A DNA stretch of 64,000 bases from CAWBJO01 sp963789175 (GTDB lineage: Bacteria > Pseudomonadota > Alphaproteobacteria > Rhizobiales > Aestuariivirgaceae), in assembly GCA_963789175.1 (NCBI GenBank), contig CAWBJO010000006.1, positions 186,001-250,000 on the forward strand, given 5' to 3'. The notes beneath the pieces were generated by a model, which saw only the letters and a program-made list of their open reading frames with translations, was not told the origin of the DNA and made no database searches. Shown here piece after piece: positions 32,373 to 39,830 of the stretch. The translations under genes and the position numbers were made by a program. Within the stretch, counting starts at the first letter, position 1. Every line of letters starts with the position of its first letter.

Positions 32373-34838
32373 TCACGCCTTGATGCGCTCGCCCTTGGGA
32401 TCGTAAAACGGCGACAGCTGCACCTTCGCCGCAAGGCGCTTCCAGGCCAGCTCCAATTCCCAGCGACCGCCGGCGATCCAGTCCGCCGTCACGCCGTCCT
32501 GACAGTGGACGTATCCCAAGCCCAGCGACCGCCCGACGCGGTGGCCCCAGGCCCCCGACGTCGTCGAACCGACGATCTTGCCATCGCGATAGATCGGCTC
32601 CTCGTGATAGATCATCGGCGCCGCCTCGCCGGACGTCCTCGAGCGCGATGGCGACGAGGCGCTTGCGCGGCACGGGCTCCGCCTTGCGCTTGCGGAGGAG
32701 GGCGGCCTTGCCGTTGAAGCCGCCCTTCTTGTCGAAGGCGACCGCGAAGCCCAATCCCGCCTGGAGCGGCGTCTCCTCGTCCGACATGTCGTGGCCCCAG
32801 TGGCGGTAGGCCTTCTCCATGCGGCAGTTGTTCATGGTGTGCATGCCGGCCGGCGTCAGGCCGAATTCCTGCCCGGCCTCCCACAGAGTATCGAAGACGT
32901 GGGCGGCGAATTCCGCCGGAATGTAGAGCTCCCAGCCGAGCTCGCCGACATAGGTGATGCGGCTTGCCCGCACGCGCGCATAGCCGATCTCGATGTCGCG
33001 CGAGCGGCCGAACGGGAATGCGGCGTTCGACAGGTCCTCGCCCGAGAGCTTGCCGAGCAGGGCGCGGCTCGAGGGGCCCATGACGGCGATCATCGGCAGG
33101 CCCGAGGTGATGTCGGTCGCCGCGCAGCGCGCGTCGTCGGGGATGTGGGCCTTGAGCCAGGCGAAATCGCGGGTCTGGGGCACCGCGCCGGTCACCACCA
33201 TGAAGCGCGTGTCGGTCGAGGCGCGTGACCGTGAGGTCGGCCTCGATGCCGCCGCGCTCGTTGAGCCACTGGGTATAGACGACGCGGCCGGGCTCGACGT
33301 CCACCTCGTTCGCCGAGATGCGGTTCAGCACCTTCGCGGCATCGGCGCCTTCCACCAGGAACTTCGCGAAGCTCGACTGGTCGAAGAAGGCGACCTTGCC
33401 TTGCAGCGCCTTGGCCTCCGCGTCGGCATAGGGCCACCAGTTCTGCCGGCCGAAGGAATATTCGTATTCGGGCTCGACGCCCTTCGGCGCGTACCAGTTC
33501 GGCCGCTCCCAGCCGTTCAGCTCGCCGAAGCACGCGTTGAGCGCCTTGAGCCGGTCGTGGATCGGCGAGCGCCGGATGCCGCGCGCCGTCTCCACCTGGC
33601 GGTACGGCCAGTGCATGGCATAGAGGAGGCCGAGGCTTTCGACGGTGCGGTCGCGGACGTAGCGCTTCACCGACTGGAACGGATGGATGCGGCGGATGTC
33701 GACGCTGTTGACGTCCATGGGCGGATGCCCGGTCTTGATCCAGTCGGCGAGCACCTTGCCGGCCCCGCCGGACGACTGGATGCCGATCGAGTTGAAGCCG
33801 GTGGCGACGAAGAGGTCCTTGATCTCCGGCGCCTCGCCGAGATAGTAGCGGTCGTCGGGCGTGAAGCTTTCCGGCCCGTTGAAGAAGAGGGCGATGCCCG
33901 CCGTCTCGAGCAACGGCACGCGCTTCACCGCGTCGGCGAGGATCGGCTCGAAATGGTCCATGTCCTCGGGCAGCGTCTCGAAGGCGTGGTCGTCCGGGAT
34001 GCCGTCGGTTCCCCACGGCTTGGCGACCGGCTCGAAGGCGCCGATCAGCAGCTTGCCCGCGTCCTCCTTGTAGTAGGTGCATTCGTCGGGGATGCGCACG
34101 ACCGGCATGTTGCGCGGCAGCGCCTCGATCGGCTCGGTGACGATGTAGAAATGCTCCGCCGCGTGGAGCGGGATGGCGACGCCGACCGACCGGCCGAGCT
34201 CGCGCGACCACATGCCGGTGGCGATCACGACCTTGTCGGCGCGGATCGTGCCGTCCGCCGTCTCGACGCCGACGGCGCGCCCGTCCTTCGACCAGGATGC
34301 GCGTCACCCTGGTGTTCTCGAACACCTTGGCGCCGCGCTTCCGGGCGGCGCCGGCGAGCGCCTGCGTCACGTCGATGGGATTCACCTGGCCGTCCTTCGG
34401 CAGGAACACGCCGCCGACCGCGCCATCGAGATTGTAGTGGGGCAGGCGCTCCTTGATCTCGCCGGTCGAGATGACGTTCACCTCCAGCCCGAAGTTCTTC
34501 GCCATCGAGGCGCCGCGCATCACCTCCTCGAACCGCCCCTGCGTGAGCGCGATGGTGATCGACCCGTTCTGCTTGAAGCCCGTCGCCTGGCCGGTCTCCC
34601 GTTCCAGCCCCTCGAAGAGCCCGGTCGTGTACTTGGCGAGCTCGGTGAGGTTGCGGCTGGCGCGCAGCTGCGTGACGAGGCCCGCCGCGTGCCAGGTCGT
34701 TCCGCAGGTGAGCTGCTTGCGCTCGAGCAGCACCGTGTTCGTGATGCCGATCTTGGTGAGGTGGTAGGCGATGGACGAGCCGACGATGCCGCCGCCGACG
34801 ATGACGACATCGGCGCGCGACGGGAGGGACTTGGGCAT
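32373..34838 (-). pseudogene. Dimethylglycine/sarcosine dehydrogenase-type FAD + GcvT protein, three frameshifts
   Basis: The gene encodes a protein of about 820 residues when its four frames are joined. It has an N-terminal FAD domain (ADVVIVGGGIVGSSIAYHL, CGTTWHAAGLVTQL), a DAO-type middle (ATGMWSRELGRSVGVAIPLH, FVATGFNSIGIQSSGGAGKV) and a C-terminal aminomethyltransferase (GcvT) domain (RISANEVDVEPGRVVYTQWL, MHTMNNCRMEKAYRHWGHD, ending FYDPKGERIKA). Such enzymes demethylate N-methylglycines and pass the one-carbon unit to tetrahydrofolate. Reading frame breaks occur near 34290, 33218 and 32630, each repaired by dropping one base. Otherwise the coding sequence is intact, so this is either a very recent pseudogene or sequence error. 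Confidence 0.8.
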
Positions 34839-34888
34839 GGGGAGAACTCTTGCGGAGCAGGGGGTGAGTGGCTGGAGGAGGCCCGAGC

Positions 34889-35263
34889 CTACCAGTCTCC
34901 TTCCGATGGTTCCAGTCGGGGAGGGGAGGGCTCCCGATAGTGACTCTCGACATGTTCGAGCATGCGCTCCGCCACCCGGCGGGTCATCTGATGCATCATC
35001 TTCCACAGCTCGTTGAATTCATCAGCCTGGCGCTGGCGGGTCTCGACGCTCAGGCGGAGAATGCAGTTCGCGGACTTCGGGTTGCGGCAATGACGTTTGC
35101 GCCGGCAAACCGGATCCTCACAGACCTGCGTCGTGGCCGACATGCATTCGTTGGCGATCTGATCTTCGCTGAGACCCCGCTTGAGGCTTCGGTGGCGAAC
35201 CCGCGCGAGACGAAACGCTTCTGCAATTCGTTCATGAGGGCGCATGCTGTCGTGGCGCGGCAT
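34889..35263 (-). CDS. Hypothetical protein with Cys-cluster
   Basis: A 124-residue soluble basic protein. A Cys cluster CEDPVCRRKRHCRNPKSANC (CX4CX5CX7C) is flanked by a helical N-terminus (RIAEAFRLARVRHRSLKRG) and a C-terminal helix (FNELWKMMHQMTRRVAERML). The spacing could hold zinc. A similar style of small proteins occurs in Rhizobiales, but I cannot name a family. ATG at 35263 is supported by an AGAAGG ribosome site. It lies 51 bp upstream of the broken oxidoreductase gene in the same direction. Confidence 0.6.
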   Translation of the reverse strand: MPRHDSMRPHERIAEAFRLARVRHRSLKRGLSEDQIANECMSATTQVCEDPVCRRKRHCRNPKSANCILRLSVETRQRQADEFNELWKMMHQMTRRVAERMLEHVESHYREPSPPRLEPSEGDW

Positions 35264-35852
35264 AGGGCAACCTTCTCTGAAATGGAGTTGAATCCGGTTG
35301 GCCCTATGGCCTCCGGGAGGGAAGGGAGTGTGGAGCGCTCACTGTCACGGGACACTTCGCGCGAAGTGGGCTGGGTAGGGCAGGTTAGTGTGGCCCCGAC
35401 TTCGGAGCGCTCCACCGGTGTTTCGCCACGGCCTCTCCATACTGCTCTCTGGGCCATGCAAGCCCGAAGTTCAGACTGACGTCTTGCTTCGGGCGTACAT
35501 AGTTGCACTACGTGCGCTCCTCGCGGAGGGTCAGGCCGGAGACGCCGCCCGGACTTCCGTCTTTTGCTTGCGCACAAGACTTCATCCCGAGGCACCGATC
35601 ACCCGCCACGCCGTCGGAGTTTCCGGACAACGCCTCCCATGTGGAAGGTGACGGTGTCGATCTACCTATCTAGGAATATATTGTCAAGGAATTTTTGCAC
35701 ATGACACATGTGACTGAAAAGGAATCGCAACCAGGAGCGCTCACAAAGAGATCGCCCGGAGCACAGACGAAGCGCTCAAGCGGGCATTGCTGGATAAGCG
35801 TATGCTTTGTGATCTCGTAAGTGGGCAATCTCGTCTAGCAAATTGCGAACTG
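35264..35852. other. 589-bp gap with palindromes, no gene recognised
   Basis: This stretch has no convincing ORF. It holds a perfect 16-bp palindrome CACTTCGCGCGAAGTG (35353-35368) and an 8-bp stem GCCCGAAG/CTTCGGGC at 35462-35494. The nonamer GGAGCGCTC occurs at 35332, 35404 (as the full palindrome GGAGCGCTCC) and 35734. The right part, from about 35660, turns A+T-rich and marks the edge of the low-GC toxin-antitoxin segment. Confidence 0.5.
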
Positions 35853-36434
35853 TTAAATGACTCCAGCGTACTGACTTAGCTCTGCCACTATCTTGGGAAG
35901 ACCTATTCTAGCTAGTGAATCCAAGAATTCTTCCGGTGTTTTGGCCGGGTTTGTGAGTCGCTGCCGACACTTGTAGGCGGCTGTTATCACAATCGATTGA
36001 TTTAGGTGGAACTGGTTGTACATGAATTCGTCGGGATGAATTGGTTCGATGTTGTAAAGTTCCAACTCTTCTAGTGGAAAATCTTTCAAGTTGATTGTGA
36101 CGATGGCGTCGCTTCTGGACAAGATAGCGGCGGCCAAAACATGTCTGTCGTTTGGATCTGGTAAGTTGAGGGCGGGAACTAGATTTTGGTAGCCGTTAAC
36201 AAGGCAATCAAGAACGGCTTCGTTCATATTGTCGCGAGTTCTGTAAAGCTTTTCTGCGTTCAAATCTCTTCTCTTAATCAAAAGGCTTTGTATCCACTCT
36301 TCGTGGATTTCGTTGGTCCATTTTGCTCTAAAAAGACCGGTCGTTGCGAGTTCCACTAAGAGGTCTCGCAATGGGGCCGGGTAAAAAACGCAGGCATCAA
36401 ACAGCGCGGTGTAGGCAGATTGCCTAGTGTCCAA
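35853..36434 (-). CDS. PIN-domain toxin-like ribonuclease
   Basis: A 193-residue PIN-domain protein. Acidic residues expected for the nuclease site are present: D13 in ALFDACVFYP, the LPDPNDRHVLAAAI motif and AIVTINLKDFP. PIN toxins cleave RNA in a metal-dependent way. The 11-bp overlap with the upstream HTH gene gives the antitoxin-toxin order typical of type II modules. Codon use is strikingly A/T-rich compared with neighbours, which suggests recent acquisition. It is longer than VapC (about 130 residues), with a C-terminal helical extension from about residue 140. Confidence 0.85.
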   Translation of the reverse strand: MDTRQSAYTALFDACVFYPAPLRDLLVELATTGLFRAKWTNEIHEEWIQSLLIKRRDLNAEKLYRTRDNMNEAVLDCLVNGYQNLVPALNLPDPNDRHVLAAAILSRSDAIVTINLKDFPLEELELYNIEPIHPDEFMYNQFHLNQSIVITAAYKCRQRLTNPAKTPEEFLDSLARIGLPKIVAELSQYAGVI

Positions 36435-36882
36435 GTTTCATTTCCTGTCCAGACCGAGCTAGTTCGTTCAAGAGCTTCTCTCGTTTAGCTTCAAACTGCT
36501 TCTTGTAATTTGCCAGATCTTCAAACCTAACTCGTCGGTGACTACCTGTCTTGTGATAGGCGATCTTTCCCAACTCCAGAAGCTTGATGAGAAAAGGTCG
36601 AGAGACATTTAGATAGTCCGCCGCTTCTTGCGTCGTAAGTTGCGCATGGATGGGAGTTAGCTTGACAGCATTGCCCTCTGCCATTTCGTTTAAGATATGA
36701 AAGAGCAAAAGAGCCGCAGCTCGTGGAATTACGAGTTCACTGTTATCTTCCAGGTAGATTCGGAATTCTCTTTCGGGTTCTTTTCGCGAAAGAGTTCGGC
36801 TGGCCTCGGCTGCCAACTGACTATCAGTTTCAGTGGGTAGTTCTGGTTCTGGATTTCTAATCCTTTCAGCAATTGGCGCCAT
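36424..36882 (-). CDS. Excisionase-type HTH antitoxin
   Basis: A 152-residue protein with a MerR/excisionase-type helix-turn-helix near residues 80-120 (LTTQEAADYLNVSRPFLIKL, KIAYHKTGSHRRVRFEDL) and a C-terminal helix (KREKLLNELARSGQEMKLG) that probably wraps the PIN partner. The N-terminal part (EFRIYLEDNSELVIPRAAAL) resembles antitoxin dimerisation. AAGGAGGG fixes the ATG at 36882. Four 9-bp repeats 45-80 bp upstream are the likely operator for autoregulation. Low GC, like the toxin. Confidence 0.82.
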   Translation of the reverse strand: MAPIAERIRNPEPELPTETDSQLAAEASRTLSRKEPEREFRIYLEDNSELVIPRAAALLLFHILNEMAEGNAVKLTPIHAQLTTQEAADYLNVSRPFLIKLLELGKIAYHKTGSHRRVRFEDLANYKKQFEAKREKLLNELARSGQEMKLGH

Positions 36883-36926
36883 GAGGGTGCCCTCCTTCGT
36901 TGAGGACAAGCATATACGCTACGTCG

Positions 36927-36962
36927 AATAAACGCAATAAACGAAATAAACGCAGTAAATGA
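36927..36962 (-). repeat. Four tandem 9-bp repeats, likely HTH/PIN operator
   Basis: Four contiguous 9-mers on the + strand: AATAAACGC, AATAAACGA, AATAAACGC and AGTAAATGA, with no spacer. They sit 45-80 bp before the start of the HTH gene, which reads to the left, so they overlap its promoter. A 9-bp period is close to one helical turn, so bound proteins would stack on nearly one DNA face. Confidence 0.75.
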
Positions 36963-37083
36963 AGCATCTGCAAAAATGAACCACAGGCTTAAGTACTTCA
37001 TTTGACTTTGCACTCCACCAAAACTTGTTGCCGCGCTTCGCGAACCATCATAGATAGAACATTGGGAATCCGGCAAAAGATTC
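36963..37083. other. Intergenic region upstream of candidate RNA
   Basis: Holds a TTGACT hexamer at 37002, an 8-bp palindrome TTCGCGAA, and a hairpin GGGAATC/GATTCCC at 37064-37085. A weak promoter TTGTTG-N17-TCATAG could drive the structured RNA downstream. No ORF is convincing. Confidence 0.35.
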
Positions 37084-37237
37084 CCGGGGTCTGATAGCCT
37101 CACATAAAGCGGCTAAAGCATCAGCCGTATAAGATGCCTCCCTTCTTCGCATTGCGATCGGGGAGGCGTCGCCGCATGTCCAGGGCGAAAGCCTAAAGGG
37201 CGGCGCGGCCGACTTTGTGCGGTCTATCACTCCCCGG
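37084..37237 (+). ncRNA. Candidate multibranched structured RNA, unknown family
   Basis: About 154 nt that folds into a closed multibranch structure. P1 is CCGGGG + TGATAG (37084-37097) with CTATCA + CCCCGG (37224-37237). P2 is CC/GG, CAC/GTG and AAAG/CTTT inside it. Three hairpins follow: CGGCT/AGCCG (37110-37127), GATGCCTCCC/GGGAGGCGTC (37133-37170), and GCCGC/GCGGC (37171-37204) capped by a GNRA hairpin GGGC-GAAA-GCCT. Two G-U pairs favour the + strand. It ends 45 nt before the gene at 37283, so it may be its leader or a stand-alone RNA. It matched no family I know, including SAM, TPP, FMN, cobalamin, 6S or SRP RNA. Confidence 0.4.
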
Positions 37238-37259
37238 TCACCAGCGATGCTGGTGGCCG
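37235..37259 (+). promoter_or_regulatory. Leader hairpin before hypothetical gene 37283
   Basis: An 11-bp stem around CACCAGC-GAT-GCTGGTG (with one G-U pair), 3-nt loop, ending 13 nt before the AAGAGGG ribosome site. Its outer bases overlap the last bases of the candidate RNA's P1, so the two could compete at the edge. Confidence 0.45.
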
Positions 37260-37282
37260 CTTCGCCGCGCAAGAGGGTATCG

Positions 37283-37591
37283 ATGACCGATTATCGCTAC
37301 AGCTATCCTGATTTCCCGCCGCACCATCCGCTCGCCGACGCCATCCACCAGATCTTCGAGGCCTACATGATCGCCCGCCGCCATGTCACGCGGCGGCGCG
37401 GCAGCTTCACGCAACAGGACGCGCATCTCATCCAGCGCGTGCGCGACACGATGTGGGAGCACTACTTCCGCCTGGCCGAGCTGTCGGAAGAGGTGCGGCT
37501 GGGTTACCTGGAGCAGGCGAGCACCTTCGGCGAAGTCGTGAAGAACAACCGCTGCCAGCCGGATTCAAAACGGCTGCCGAAAGCGGACTGA
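37283..37591 (+). CDS. Hypothetical protein
   Basis: A 102-residue protein starting MTDYRYSYPDFPPHHPLADA. It is helical: IHQIFEAYMIARRHVTRRR, FTQQDAHLIQRVRDTMWEHY, RLAELSEEVRLGYLEQASTF. It is GC-rich like the core genome, unlike the toxin genes to the left. An AAGAGGG site fixes the start. No family recognised. It lies just after a candidate structured RNA and just before a cluster of DnaA-box-like sites. Confidence 0.6.
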   Translation: MTDYRYSYPDFPPHHPLADAIHQIFEAYMIARRHVTRRRGSFTQQDAHLIQRVRDTMWEHYFRLAELSEEVRLGYLEQASTFGEVVKNNRCQPDSKRLPKAD

Positions 37592-37637
37592 GCCGGTCGG
37601 GCAGGGGCGCTTCGCCCACATACCAACGCCGAGACTA

Positions 37638-37827
37638 CTATCCACAGGCCCGTTCATCACTGTGGACGACTGTGGAAAACTCGCTCGCTCGCGCAGTCGC
37701 CCGTTGAAACGATTGTCTTTTTCTTTCGTCTCGGTCGCCATTCGTGAAGGTGCGAGACAAACCGCCTGTTGAAAACCGCCGCGATATCAACAGGGGCTGT
37801 GCATAGAATGTGGATCAGTGTGGATAA
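37638..37827. other. Cluster of DnaA-box-like nonamers
   Basis: Within 190 bp lie CTATCCACA (37638), TGTGGACGA (37661), TGTGGAAAA (37671), TGTGCATAG (37798), TGTGGATCA (37809) and the perfect consensus TGTGGATAA (37819), the reverse of TTATCCACA. The region has no gene. It could be a DnaA-binding locus or a replication origin, but no A+T-rich unwinding element or adjacent dnaA/hemE/repABC gene is present. Confidence 0.4.
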
Positions 37828-37846
37828 CGCCGACGACCCCTCTGGC

Positions 37847-38191
37847 CTACTTGGCAGAGGACCGAGGTCGATCACCGCTCGGCGGGGCGAGTGCGTGAAG
37901 CGAGTGGTTGATGCCCGCGAAGGCGGCGACAATGAGGAAAGGCTTCATGCTCCCCAAGACCGCGAGGACTTTGGGAACGAATAGGCCGCTCAACAGGAGT
38001 ACCGAGGTCGCAAACGTTCCGGCATCGAGAATTTTCGGGAGGATCAGGGCTGCATCCGGCAGGCCTCGCAGATGGATGATCTGGATCCCGTACGCCAGTA
38101 CCAGGTGCACGGTCATCAGAAACGTGATCGAAACGCCGAGATGATCCTCAGTCGCCGGAAAGAGGACGATGTCTATGAATGTTGAGGGCAC
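37847..38191 (-). CDS. Small membrane protein
   Basis: A 114-residue protein with three predicted membrane helices: about 20-40 (ITFLMTVHLVLAYGIQII), 50-72 (AGTFATSVLLLSGLFVPKVL) and 78-98 (SMKPFLIVAAFAGINHSLHA). The GTG at 38191 has an AGGA site; ATG at 38116 would remove the 44-bp overlap with the upstream gene. No family recognised. It forms a likely operon with the small membrane protein at 38148-38363. Confidence 0.5.
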   Translation of the reverse strand: MPSTFIDIVLFPATEDHLGVSITFLMTVHLVLAYGIQIIHLRGLPDAALILPKILDAGTFATSVLLLSGLFVPKVLAVLGSMKPFLIVAAFAGINHSLHALAPPSGDRPRSSAK

Positions 38192-38363
38192 AAAAATATC
38201 CTATGGCTCCGCCCGCGATCCCAATCAGGATCATGACAGGATCGGAGATCCGAAAATTCACCAGGGTACCGAAATTCATTGCGAGCAACTGGGCCAGCAG
38301 CGCAAGTCCGAAAGTGCTCTTGAACTTCAGATAGTACAAATCTTCTTTTGAGTAGCGAGGCAT
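38148..38363 (-). CDS. Small two-helix membrane protein
   Basis: A 71-residue protein starting MPRYSKEDLYYLKFKSTFG with two membrane helices (FGLALLAQLLAMNFGTLV and SDPVMILIGIAGGAIGYFC). It overlaps the following membrane-protein gene. Moderate GC. No family was recognised; a subunit of a small membrane complex with its neighbour is possible but unproven. Confidence 0.5.
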   Translation of the reverse strand: MPRYSKEDLYYLKFKSTFGLALLAQLLAMNFGTLVNFRISDPVMILIGIAGGAIGYFCALNIHRHRPLSGD

Positions 38364-38431
38364 TCACTAATCTCTACAGCATCTCGACTCCAAAATAGAA
38401 ACGTTGCCGCCGGATGTCCAGCTCAACGCAG

Positions 38432-38455
38432 GCGCTCCGCCGTGGGGCGGAGCGC
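38432..38455 (-). terminator. GC-rich hairpin after SRPBCC gene
   Basis: Perfect 10-bp stem GCGCTCCGCC/GGCGGAGCGC with a 4-nt loop, 13 bp past the SRPBCC stop on the minus strand. It has no T-run. It could stabilise or end the arsR-SRPBCC transcript. Confidence 0.5.
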
Positions 38456-38468
38456 TCATGTCGTCGTG

Positions 38469-39002
38469 TCAGGCCGCGATGTGCCGGCCGTATTCCTCAT
38501 GCAGGCGCTGCCAGCCGGGCCAGAACGGCGACGGAGAGTCGCCCCTGGCACGCGCGACCAGAACGTCGAGATGCATGTGCCAGCCGGCGGCGACCTTGAG
38601 AAGCATGCTGCGGTCTGGCAGGCGGCGATGGGTCACGGTGAGCTTCACCTCGTTGCCCTTGGGCTCGAGCTCGAAAGTCACGTCGCCGCTGCCGTTCCAC
38701 GTGAAGGAGAGCCGGCGCAGCGGATCGACCTCGGTGATGCGGCTGTTCATCCGGTGCTCCTCGGAAAATCCGGCGGGGCGCTCGGCGGGCGGGCTCGACA
38801 GCTCGTCGTTGCGCCACACGAGCTCGAACGGCGCGCCGACCTTCATCTCCATCTCGCCCGCCGCCAGCCACTGTCGGCGCAGGTCGCTGTCGGTCAGGTA
38901 GGCCCAGACGCGCTCGACGGGGCCGGGCAGCAGGCGCTCGATCGTCAGCGTGTCCTGGTCGGTGAGCTTGCCGTAGGAAGAGTTGGTTTTGCGTTCGGTC
39001 AT
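38469..39002 (-). CDS. SRPBCC (AHSA1-type) protein
   Basis: A 177-residue START/Bet v1-like protein of the AHSA1 family. The N-terminus LTIERLLPGPVERVWAYLTD and the DPLRRLSFTWNGSGDVTFEL and WHMHLDVLVARARG stretches are typical. Members form a hydrophobic cavity. The ATG at 39002 overlaps the TGA of the ArsR gene (ATGA). ArsR-AHSA1 pairs are common and usually autoregulated; the ligand is unknown. TGA-proximal hairpin 38432-38455 follows. Confidence 0.87.
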   Translation of the reverse strand: MTERKTNSSYGKLTDQDTLTIERLLPGPVERVWAYLTDSDLRRQWLAAGEMEMKVGAPFELVWRNDELSSPPAERPAGFSEEHRMNSRITEVDPLRRLSFTWNGSGDVTFELEPKGNEVKLTVTHRRLPDRSMLLKVAAGWHMHLDVLVARARGDSPSPFWPGWQRLHEEYGRHIAA

Positions 39003-39364
39003 CGGCGATCTCCTTTCGGGGGTTGGGGTTTGCGGGCGTCCTCCTTGCGCAGGAGGCTTTCGAGCACGTCGAGACGGTCGGTCCAGAAGCGTTCGTAGAA
39101 GCTCAGCCATTTGTGGGCGCCGGCGAGCGGGCCGGGGTCGAGACGGCAGAAATGGGTTCGGCCGCGCACCTCGCGGCGGATCAGCCCGGCCGTCTCCAGC
39201 GCCTTGATGTGCTTCGAGGCGGCAGCGAGCGACATGTCGTAGGGCCTGGCGAGCTCTCCGACGGTGCGCTCGCCGCGGGCCAGCTCGCGCAGCATGCGAC
39301 GGCGCGTAGCATCGCCGAGCGCGTGAAAGACGGAGTTCAGCCGGGGCGTTTCTAATTTAACCAT
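38999..39364 (-). CDS. ArsR-family transcriptional regulator
   Basis: A 121-residue winged-helix repressor. The DNA-binding core is NSVFHALGDATRRRMLRELA, TVGELARPYDMSLAAASKHI and LETAGLIRREVRGRTHFC. Metal-binding Cys of ArsR/SmtB are not seen, so it probably senses a small molecule or acts constitutively. The start at 39364 (MVKLETPRLNSVFHALG) is natural. A TCAACT-N4-AGTTGA inverted repeat 33-48 bp upstream is the likely operator. It is coupled to the SRPBCC gene. Confidence 0.88.
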   Translation of the reverse strand: MVKLETPRLNSVFHALGDATRRRMLRELARGERTVGELARPYDMSLAAASKHIKALETAGLIRREVRGRTHFCRLDPGPLAGAHKWLSFYERFWTDRLDVLESLLRKEDARKPQPPKGDRR

Positions 39365-39396
39365 GAGGTTGAATATAGGCGTCCGAAAGCTGATAG

Positions 39397-39412
39397 TCAA
39401 CTGGTTAGTTGA
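39397..39412. promoter_or_regulatory. Inverted repeat, likely ArsR operator
   Basis: TCAACT-GGTT-AGTTGA: perfect 6-bp arms, 4-bp spacer, 33-48 bp before the ArsR start. Its position between the promoter and start fits autorepression. Confidence 0.55.
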
Positions 39413-39413
39413 A

Positions 39414-39830
39414 TTAGCGGGGACTTGGCCTGTTCAGCGAGACATGCTCGCGCAGTTGCTCTACCAGCCGTTCCTCCGACACATCGTCGCGTAGAGCTGC
39501 CTCAATAGAACGGCCGAGATCTTCAGAATCCGGAGCCTGCAGCGCGTATCCGTTGACGCCGAGAAAATCGACCGCGGCCACGAAGGCCGTCCGCTTGTTG
39601 CCTTGGACAAACGGATGATTGCGTCCAATTCCGAAAAGAAGGGAAACTGCCAGGGTGACGATATCTTCCTCGCCGTATGCAAATCTGTTCATCGGACGAG
39701 CGAGCGCGCTCTCGAGCAATTCCGGTCGAGACAGCAGGTGGGGTTCACCTGTCAGGCCAACGAGAAGTCGATTGATGAGAACTATGACTTCAAAAGGCAG
39801 CCAAAGTGGTTCATTTGGCGAGGTAGGCAA
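39414..39830 (-). CDS. Doc/Fic-family toxin
   Basis: A 138-residue Death-on-curing type protein. The catalytic motif is intact in NHPFVQGNKRTAFVAA (HPFxxGNKR). Other Doc features are the start region LIGEPHLLSRPELLESAL-like GLTGEPHLLSRPELLESALA. Doc toxins phosphorylate EF-Tu or otherwise modify targets. It overlaps its small upstream partner by 20 bp, as in toxin-antitoxin operons. The start at 39830 is the first in-frame ATG. Confidence 0.85.
   Translation of the reverse strand: MPTSPNEPLWLPFEVIVLINRLLVGLTGEPHLLSRPELLESALARPMNRFAYGEEDIVTLAVSLLFGIGRNHPFVQGNKRTAFVAAVDFLGVNGYALQAPDSEDLGRSIEAALRDDVSEERLVEQLREHVSLNRPSPR

Noticed and set aside
32600..34300. Programmed ribosomal frameshifting in the dimethylglycine-dehydrogenase-type gene
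   Set aside because: Three sites with no slippery heptamer, stimulator or conservation argument; sequence error or recent mutation is more likely.
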